Position numbers and translations under genes: made by a program. The notes below the pieces were generated by a model. The model worked only from the letters and a program-made list of their open reading frames with translations, was not told the origin of the DNA and searched no databases. This document shows, piece after piece, positions 55,134 to 64,000 of a stretch of DNA of 64,000 nt. The stretch is from Hepsetus odoe (taxonomy: Eukaryota; Chordata; Actinopteri; Characiformes; Hepsetidae), in contig CM029382.1 of assembly GCA_017165825.1 (NCBI GenBank), positions 19,621,867 through 19,685,866 of the forward strand, in the 5' to 3' direction. Position 1 is the stretch's first letter. Each line of letters begins with the position of its first letter.

Positions 55134-58100
55134 ATTGTGCTAGATCATTGTACTTCTTTTTCTCACGTGTTACTTTTTTGTACCCCGTTCATCATTGGTC
55201 AGGAACCCCAGAGGGTGAGCAGGTATAATTTGTGTTGCGAATCCTTCCTAACACGTGAGTGACTTTGATATGGTAGATGGTAGATATGACAAGCTGTCGT
55301 TGTGCACTACTACAATGTGCACCAACTTTTTTAGTGGAGATCGTCAATATGTGTGTGTAGAGTAGATTAGCTTTATTTGTGTGTAAGGCGCACGTCAGAG
55401 TGACTGATGTGATGCATGATTCCTGCAGGGCTCGACTGGAATGAGGTTCTTTGTTCAAAGTGGCTGAAGTCATTAAGATCACCACCAGTCAGGTGACCAC
55501 CATGGAGTCAATGTGTGCAACAAACACACCACACACAAACACACGGTAGCAACTACCATAATAGTAGCTGCTCACTCTTTGTACTGAGGGGGTGCTGGCC
55601 ATTGATGTCCAAAGAAATAAAATGCATTGAAACAAATAGACCACAATAGACTGTAAGTACATCTTTATTGTTAGTAGAGCTGGAATAATTGACAATGAGT
55701 GTCCTAAATTAATTTAAACATGAATTCATGCATGCTTTTGGACGTTTATCCAACATCTCAACTGGCTGCCTTTGAGGTTCGATGAAAATTGTGCGCATTT
55801 GTTAAACTATTGCTTTTTAAGAGAGTGCATTTACAGTCAGTGAGAAAATCAGTATCCATTAGGTAACTTGGACTATCTGGCCTGATGAGCCTGCTGCTCA
55901 TAGCTACTCTGGCCTATTTTTGCCTGCATTTTCTCATACAGTCAGTTCCCCGGCATCCTCCAGCAAAAACACTTTACCGAGCTTTCAAGGGCACACAGGC
56001 GCAGCGTAATGTAATGAGATTGTGTGGAGAAGCAACCAAATCGAGAGCGGCCATTTTCTACAGCTGTCAACTTATTATTGAAGGACTGAGTTATTCAGAG
56101 AGCTCTGGGAACGGGCTGGGGGGGGAGGGGGGTGTTGTTGGAGGATGGAGAAAAGGAGGGGTCTGCATTCTATTTGGGAATGGCAAGAATAAGGAGGGGC
56201 TTCGGGAAAAACCTCAAGACCCGCAGCTTTGTATCTTGTATTTTTGAGAATTCGTGCCCATTGCCTCTTCCCACATCACATAGTAAATTCCAAAATCCTG
56301 TGTGTATTAGTTTGTTAGGGGTTCAAAAGGAATGAGATTTTGCTGATTCTTAAAAGAAGCACTTTATAATGTTGACTGATACTGGGAGCTGGTGTGATTT
56401 GCATTTTTTTGGCTTTTGTGGAGCGGGCAGATTACACCAGCAAAACAGTTGCTACATTTGAAAAAGTAAATATGTAGTCGATCTAGACTGATAGTTGTCT
56501 ACAGACTGTCTATAATTGAAATCTGGAGAACCTGGAGGCACCTTAAACTACTTCGTAAACGGCATTTTTCATAAATGGGTCCTGGACAAATTTTGCAACA
56601 TGGCATGGTGTACTATCTAAAAAGGCAGCTGCTGTTATGTAATACCGTTACCATGAAGAGGTTTACTTGGTCTGCCGCTCGGTTTAGGTAGGTGGTACAT
56701 GAATGCCTGAATGGTTGAAACTAACCTTATCCCAATAGTGAATACTAGTCCTAACTCTTTCCCAGTCAGGTACAGACACTGTACCGTGGTCCAGTTCTGA
56801 GGCTCACATGCCTGTTGTAAGTTCAGCAGTGAACATGGGTGAGCAAGGGTACTCTGCCCAGTCTGTGGCTATTCTCCATATGCAGCAAGCTGTAATATAT
56901 TGTGGACATTTCTATCATAGACACTATTAACATTTTTAAGCAATCACAAATTGGACCTTGTCAAAACCTGCTTGCACTTTTTACCATGTCAAGAAAATCA
57001 GCTTCAATATCTGACTGTTTACATGCTGCCTTATATATCCTCCCCCTAAATAGTTGCAACAGGAATGAGATTAAATGAGTTATGTTGAGATTCGTAGCTG
57101 ATTGGTGTGTGTTTCTGTTCTAGAGGTGCTACAAAACACATGATACACTCCGGAAAGTACACTGTGATCACAATAACAGTAACGTTGTTATATTGTCAAC
57201 CCTATTCCTCAGTATCTGGCTTTATGTATCTCTCCGTTCCTTTCAAATGAGTCATTTGCAATTTGGAAGTACTGATGAGGCAGGTAATAGTTTCATCTGT
57301 TATTTCTCTGAACAAGTTTTATTTGCAATGATAACACAGTATAAAAATAATAATTGTATATTCATCATTGTATTGTGCAATTTTAATACAAGTAACTCAA
57401 GCTGCAATTCTGACTGGGGATAAAGTTTAACAGAAGAAGAGGTCATTTAAGTTACAGTTTGGGAACTGGAATATAAGAAAGTAAATTATTAAAGAGAAGT
57501 TAAGAATACTAAATAAATTAATGCAATGTAATGTTACCATTAGAAATAAATTAAAAGAAGACTAACAGTTTTGACAGGCGACAGATGCATGTGCAAATTC
57601 CATGGCCATTTTAGGAAAATCTTTTAAGTTGGAGATCACACAAAATAAAAAGTATAGGTGGTTTTGGATGGAAAAAAGTTGAACAAGAACAATTCTTTTT
57701 TGTATACTATTGTTTTTTTACATATAGTTTACATATAGATATAGTTTATTTTGCATTACAGCATAAAAAATGAGTCGAGATAATAATATTTGAATCTGCT
57801 AAAAAGCATACGCTCATATCATGGTCTTTTAATCTGCAGTGATCGTGTGTGGCTGCTGTATAACTAAAATACACCCAGGACACAATACAAATGTACAGTA
57901 AGAATCAAGGGTGGAAAAAAGGACAAAAGCGTATCAGATTTTTCTTTACAGCAGGGTGCGAAAGTGGCTATTTTCCAAAATACAATTTAGCCATTAGAGA
58001 AAAAAAATGCTTATACGAACTCCAGAATGAAGAAATTCATTGTTATAATGTACTCCTATGAATTTGTGTGAAAGAGTAATGCTGCCTTGTTTTGAAACGG

Positions 58101-59659
58101 AAAATTCTGCAAAACCGTTCAAAGGCATTGTTGTCTACAATCTGTCTTTGCATTTAGGATCTTGGGATAGTGGATGAGGCAGTTTTTTGTGCATTCACCA
58201 ACACCCTGAATGGTTATATTAAAACCATTTCACAAGAATCAGCTAAAAACCAAAAGCAGTGCACATGCATATACACACACTCCAAATGCTCTTTCACCCT
58301 CACCACTCTGAGCACGCTCATAAATAAAAAGAGGGAGAAACACTTCCACATGCTAAATATGCCAGTATGCACTCTTCTCCCAATGGGTTGTGCTGATGCC
58401 CTTCTCGCCGCAAACAGCAAGTTAAACTCTGCCTGGTTTTGCTCCAGGCTCCTACTTTCTCGTATTGATTTTCCCTCTTTTGCCAGCAGCCCCGCTCTCC
58501 TCTCCACTGTGCCAAATCGCCTGCAAAACACCAAATATTTCACTGTCGTAACAAATCTCTGATCTCCAAAATAGTATGTTTCTAAGAAAGACACATTCTT
58601 CAATGTTATGAAATGATTTTAATGAACGCTTTAAATGGAACATAACATCAGAAGCTGATTTCTCTTTATTTATTTATTTTTTTGAACACTCACTCCATAC
58701 CTCCTGTCTATGGAAACATCTCGCATGTCATTTTTAGAGTGGCTCAGTTCTCTTTATGGTCCACCTCTGTTCTGATGTAGCCCCACTAGCCCTTTCTGTT
58801 CACACAATAATGAACCTGGAGCTCTCAGATCTTCACCACTTTCGATGATGGGAAGCTTTTTCTTGGAAGATGGCTTGCTGTTACACACCTTATCCTCATT
58901 CCTGTGGTATTTGGTTAAATTAGCTCAGAGACATAGGGGGAAAAAATGTGATCTGAACAGCCCTTCTTTAAACTGTATATGATCACAAAATGCAACAGAG
59001 TAGACTGCAGAGGACAAGACAGGCATCGAGGAGAAGAGTCTTTGCAAAGAGAATAAAAGGGGCATGTGTCTTTTATGTAGAGGATTTTCTCATTTTGTCT
59101 TGTGTGGTGGAGAACCCTTGACTGGTTTTTACTTTGATGTGAACTGCAGCGTGGTCCGAATGAAGGCCCTTGCATTTATATGAGCTAAAAATTGGAGGAA
59201 AACTGTAGCGTTTCTGTTTTAGATTGTTGCCATTGTTTAGTTTCATATCTGAAGAAGTGGTCATCCCAGCTGACAATATTGTAGCCTAGAAGAAGCACAT
59301 CAAACTGCAAGAGAGAGTGAACTCCGTTAAGATGGTCTCAGTTCAGTATGTTTTCATATGGGGTGCTCATATATGGCTCATATGGAGCGGCTGCTCTGAA
59401 TTAGTTTAGCTGAAAGGAACCAAATATAAAAAGCCCTTTTGGTGCAGAAAACGAAACTGCTTAATGTTTATTGTTGATTCATAATAGTTGGATATAGTTC
59501 CTCTCCCAAAATCTGTTTTGTTATCTCCCAAAAACTGAGAGTTCATTCAGATGCATCAGTGCTAAAGGCCCTATTTAGCAACAGAAAAAAGCCCATTTAA
59601 AATCTTAATATTATGGTGTGTATGGAGTGTTTGGTGCATAAATCCATAACCCATTGGTG

Positions 59660-59935
59660 CATAAATGTCTTTAGTGGTTACTCACTAGACACCATGATCA
59701 GGAGGTTGTAGGTTTGAGTCCTGAACCATTAGGTAACCATGTACCCTTGACCAGGATACCGTCCCCGACACCGCTCCATGTGTGTAATGGGTTAAAAGCA
59801 GGAAAGCATTTCGCGTTCATGATGAAAATGCATTACGTGTTTGTGTGTGGTTTGTGTGGGTTAAATGCAGAGGTGTAATTTTGTTTTGGTTCACTGTGTG
59901 CTGTGTTTCATGACAAGAATAGTCCCTTTTATAGA
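59660..59935 (+). mobile_element. SINE family A copy, diverged
   Basis: TTTAGTGGTTACTCAC head remnant, TGTACCCTTGACCAGGATAC body, GTGCTGTGTTTCATGACAAG tail; contains a local duplication of the TGTGTGTAATGGGTTAAAAG region. Confidence 0.7.
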
Positions 59936-62407
59936 ATTTTTTAGCTTTTTCTACGACTTTCTGATAAGGGATCTTCCGTTCTGAAAGGAACATTTTTTAT
60001 AAGGCTGACATTATGTTGATTAAAATACAAATTAAAAGGCTTTCATAATTTGTATCCTAATGCTCTACACATTTTAATACCTGAATGGTTTCTGTTTGTT
60101 TAAGATGTATGTATTTTTTGTTTTTGACATTTGAAATTTGCGTCTTTTTCTCATCAGAATTTCTGTCTCTTGTTCTTTTCCCAGGCAATCGAGTGGAACC
60201 GTCATAAAAAACAGGTATGCCCATGCAAATATCTTCCTCCATGTTCATATTACTTCATATTGAACGTATCTGTTAGTTCCTCCAATATTCCATCTCTTCA
60301 TAGCTCAGTTTTGCACAGGGAAAGAACAATCAAAAGTTACATCCTGCTAAATTATACAGTCGCCTTTGACAGAAAGGCGTGTGTGCAAGTTATATATTGA
60401 GGTTACAGAACTTTTTCAGAAGAAAAAGTCATTTCTGTTGATGTACAATATGTCCTTCTCCTTATTTTATTTGCTTTGATGGTATCTTTTCATTTTAATG
60501 GTGGCCTTTAGCTGAAGGGTGTTGTATAAACCAGATTTTTAGCTTGATGCTTGAGGCAGACAGGTTAAAACAATTGAAAGGTTATAACAGTACATAATCT
60601 GGGTTTTTCTACAGATCAAAGCATAGCCGCTACATCAGAGCGGTTGGAGGATAAGCCTTCATGATAGCTTTTTTTGGGAGTGCACTTCTCTACCTCCTCT
60701 AGAACAAACTTTTGAATATTGGTCTTTGTTTTAACTTTTTGTTACTTGATTAACTTGGTTCAAAGTTTCTACACAGATCACTCTTTTTGCTCACTTGGAT
60801 TAACTTGGTTAGAACTGATCTTGATATTTAAGGTGTGCAGTCAGCACTGAGCCCAAAGGCTGTTTTCCAAAGCTCCGCTGGCAAAAATGGGTCAGTCTAA
60901 CGATCATGGTGTCCACTGTATTCATAGTTACATCATCATCACCCCGAGCTTGTGTCAGCTTCCATCCCAGGGGCTGGTTTAGCCATGTATTCACTGGTGC
61001 ATGATGCAATCTGGCTTCATTCTTCGCTCTGGTTCTAGTCTTAGTAGGGCTGCTTTTTGTTTTAAAGCAAGCTGTGATATATCACTAAAGCTCAGTGTGT
61101 TTTGGCACGCAGATTATCTTCTTGCTGTATGTTTGTATGAGGACCGTTGGATCCAGAGCATTCTACATGATCAATAGTTTTTGATTCCTTTTTAAACACA
61201 GCCATTGTTTTTCATGGTTTTTACTTGTCAGAAAACTTTTGACAGCTTCACTATCAAATCTAGGTCATGTCTGTAACCCTTAGACACCAAGTTAGTGTCA
61301 TCATACATGTAACTTCATACCCTCCCAGGAAAAATGTACTAAACACTCACTGGGGTGGTAACCCTTGTTTTACTGTGCTTATACCCTCAAGGGTGAACAT
61401 GACTGCATTACATTCTGTAACATATCATTTTCAACCAATTTAGAATTTTTAATTTAAAAGTTTATGAAAAGGGGAAAAACAAAAAACAATAAAATGCATT
61501 TTCCCAATACCTTTTTTTTGTATGTTTGTGTATATTCGATCAGCCACAACAATAAAACCCATATCAGATTAAATGAATTAACATTGATTACAGTGAACCC
61601 TCCCATGGGTCTATATTTTAGGCAGCACGTGAATGGTCAGTTCTTGAAGTTGATGTTTTGAAAGCAAGAAAGGTTGGTAGTACATAACATTTTTTTTGTA
61701 CAAGGAAGGACAACAGTGTACGTGGTTTTGACAGCACACTTTCAAGAGGTCTTGTGGTACACAGTATTAGCCATGTGGTTTTAATGTCATATTCTGTAAC
61801 ACAAAAACAACTTTGATAAAAATGGATAAATGATCCATAAACATTGATAAACATTATTGAAAATGACATATGACATATTGAAAGTTAAAGTTAGTTATCA
61901 GGTAGCTATGAATTAGTTATCAAAATATTTATATTTTAAGCATTAAAAACCATAGTATGATATATATGTATCTCATGTTAGCTCAATGGAAATTAGACAG
62001 GGGACAGGGACAAGAAGAGGCTAAGACAAGATATTTTGAAGAATGCTTGGGATCATTACCTTGCTGAAGAAGCAATCTATAAACAAGAAGGAATGGTGCG
62101 AGGTTGCTTTCTTTTTTCACGATCACTTTAATCTGAAAGTTAAAAATATATGGACAAAGTCTCCAGATCGTCCTTCCCAGAACCACTCCAGACGGGTCAT
62201 CGACCACCTCCGTGTTTCACTGAAGGAACAACACATTCTTTGCTTGCTCTTTTCCCATCCACAGCCATCCATGACTGTAATTATTATTGTTCATCCAAAA
62301 GACCTGCTCTCAGTCCTGAACATTCCAGTGTTCGTGTTGTTTGGCCCATTGTAGTCTCAATTGATCCTTATTTTTTACATTTTCTGGCAACAACTGGAGA
62401 GAATACA

Positions 62408-62825
62408 CAGTGTGCACAATTATTGGGGAAGTGAGTATTTTGAGGATTCATTTTAATGTGGAACAAATCCAGTGCTATCAGTCAATCCAAGATGTTAATA
62501 ACCCTAACAGCGTTTTATAAATGTTGTACCTTGTACTTCTGGCCACTACAGGTAAGTTCAGTTCTGGAATATGACAGCACTGCAGGATCATGGGTTTCTA
62601 TTAGCTTCATGTTTGATTCTTCTCACATCTTTGGCAGTTAATTTGCATCTTTTTTTCTCAACATGTTTCTTGTGACCCTGTTGACTGTTTGCAGCAAATA
62701 GTTCTGTGATCACATCCCAATATCTTTGCAACTTCAAAAGTGCTGCATCCCTCTGAAAGTCTCTTTTTTTGGCCCATTTTGCCTGAGGAGAACCATAAGT
62801 TGCTAATAATTATACACACCTTAGT
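62408..62825 (-). mobile_element. Tc1-like deletion derivative with N-terminal transposase fragment
   Basis: About 415 bp between inverted ends ACAGTGTGCACAATTATTGG (left) and the complement of AAGGTGTGTATAATTATTAG (right). The minus strand encodes MGQKKRLSEGCSTFEVAKIL followed by GCDHRTICC, the helix-turn-helix start of a Tc1-type transposase. The DDE core is absent. Lies in dpf1 intron 1. Confidence 0.7.
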
Positions 62826-63239
62826 ATAGGGTGCTGATCTGCTTAGGCCACACCCTCCCTCATTACACAAGCACACACCACCTGCTTAAATCCAATACAC
62901 ACACACACACAAACATACACACACACACAAAATTAAATAAACACATATATATACATTTAAAAAAAAAATAGTAAACAGAGATTACATTTTTTTCAAAAGG
63001 TCTCTTTAGGTAATCCAAATATAATTAGTAGTTCCTGTTCACTACCTTGTCTGGGTAATAAAGGCTTTATTAAGTTAAATCAGGTTTGCTGCTGATGGTA
63101 CTGTTTACAGTGTAACGGTTTGTTGTATCAAAGAGAACTTTGGAACTTAGCCAGTGTTCTTAAAACCAGCTTTTATTATCCACTTCTTACAAAAAGACAT
63201 TGTGATGAATTGATCTTTATTTGAATTTATTCTGAAAAT

Positions 63240-63975
63240 GTATTGTCAATAAACCTCCTCTTTGGTCTTCCTCTTTTCCTCTTGCCAGGCAGCTCCATCC
63301 TCAGCATCCTCCTACCAATATAATCCTCTTTTCTCTGGACATGTCCAAACCAACGCAATCTTGCTTCTCCAGCTCTGTCTCTGAAACATCCAGCCTGAGC
63401 TGTCCCTCTAATATACTCATTTCTAATCCTGTCAATCCTCATCACACCCAATGAAAATCTCAGCATCTCTCAGCATCTGACACCTCCAGCTCTGCCTCCT
63501 GTCTTTTCGTTAGCACCAGTGTCTCCAACCCATGTAGCATAGCTGGTCTCACTACCCGCTTGTAAACCTTTCACTCTCGCTGGTACCCATCTGTCACAAA
63601 TAACTCCAGCCACTCTTCTTCACCCATTCCAACCTGCCTGCACTCTCTTCTTCCCCTCTCTTCCACACTCGCCGTTACTCTGAGCTGCTGATCCCAAGTA
63701 TTTAAACTCCTCCACCTTTTGTCACCTCTATTCCCTGCATCCTAACCACTCCACTTTCCTCCCTTTCATTCAGACTCATGTATTCCGACTACTCACTTCA
63801 TTCCTCTCCTTCCAAGAACACATCTCCATCTCTCCAGATTCTCCTCAAGCCACTGCCTACACAAGCTACAGATCACAATATCATCAACAAATGTCATAGT
63901 CCACTTGGAATCTGTCTAACCTTGTCTGTCAGCCTGTCCATTAATATTGCATAGTTTAACATTAACTCTGTCATT
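63240..63975 (-). pseudogene. LINE 3' fragment (RTE-like), minus strand, continuing past the window centre of RT
   Basis: Minus-strand frames include MLRFSLGVMRIDRIRNEYIR, ARLRWFGHVQRKEDYIGRRM and LRMELPGKRKRGRPKRRFID, and further upstream DDIVICS (RT active-site region, D in place of the usual YADD) and CRQWLEENLERWRC. Frameshifted. Lies in dpf1 intron 1. Confidence 0.75.
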
Positions 63976-64000
63976 AAGAATGATAAATACTTTGCCTGTT

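Larger units (their letters stand above)
46987..64000. other. dpf1 intron 1 (to window end)
   Basis: 17 kb with four main microsatellites, SINEs at 54.5, 54.9 and 59.7 kb, a Tc1 derivative at 62.4 kb and a LINE fragment at 63.2 kb. No dpf1 exon 2 was found. The stretches 47.0-49.1, 55.9-56.3 and 57.0-59.3 kb are repeat-poor and may hold regulatory elements. Confidence 0.6.

Noticed and set aside
1..64000. CRISPR arrays, bacterial operons, prophage or plasmid features
   Set aside because: No spaced direct repeats, ribosome-binding sites or compact gene order; everything fits a vertebrate nuclear locus.

Overview
This window is vertebrate nuclear DNA, almost certainly from a teleost fish. It has small exons in large introns with GT-AG splice sites, long dinucleotide microsatellites, abundant tRNA-derived SINEs, Tc1-like DNA transposons and decayed non-LTR retrotransposons. 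All three protein-coding genes have clear vertebrate relatives. The SINE mix resembles that of ostariophysan fishes, but I cannot fix the species. There are no operons, CRISPR arrays or prokaryotic features. Layout: (1) about 2.1-20.8 kb, plus strand, a numb-like gene (numbl) with eight coding exons giving 624 residues. (2) 20.8-34.4 kb, a repeat-rich intergenic stretch with pieces of one LINE family, SINEs and Tc1 remnants. (3) 34.5-43.4 kb, minus strand, a zfyve1 (DFCP1)-like gene with eleven coding exons giving 653 residues: a GTPase/ATPase-like P-loop domain, a cysteine-rich middle region and two FYVE-type zinc fingers. (4) 43.4-46.9 kb, a head-to-head intergenic stretch containing a long, apparently perfect inverted repeat of about 2 x 367 bp. 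(5) 46.95 kb onward, plus strand, the first coding exon of dpf1 (neuro-d4/BAF45b), whose first intron seems to fill the rest of the window. All exon joins of numbl and zfyve1-like keep frame, and their codon sums are exact. The genes do not form one pathway: numbl is an endocytic/Notch adaptor, the zfyve1-like product is a phosphoinositide-binding endomembrane protein, and dpf1 is a neuronal BAF chromatin-remodelling subunit. What links them is paralogy. NUMB, ZFYVE1 and DPF3 are neighbours on human 14q24, while NUMBL and DPF1 lie on 19q13, which to my knowledge has no ZFYVE1 copy. A zfyve1-like gene between numbl and dpf1 is therefore best read as a retained whole-genome-duplication copy missing from mammals. 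It also appears to lack the N-terminal zinc-finger region of mammalian ZFYVE1. This is the most interesting observation in the window. Secondary points are the palindrome, loss of the AP-2-binding DPF motif in this numbl, a Z-DNA-prone tract just upstream of the zfyve1-like start, and several nested or decayed transposons. Identifications rest on comparison with remembered family sequences; no database search was run.
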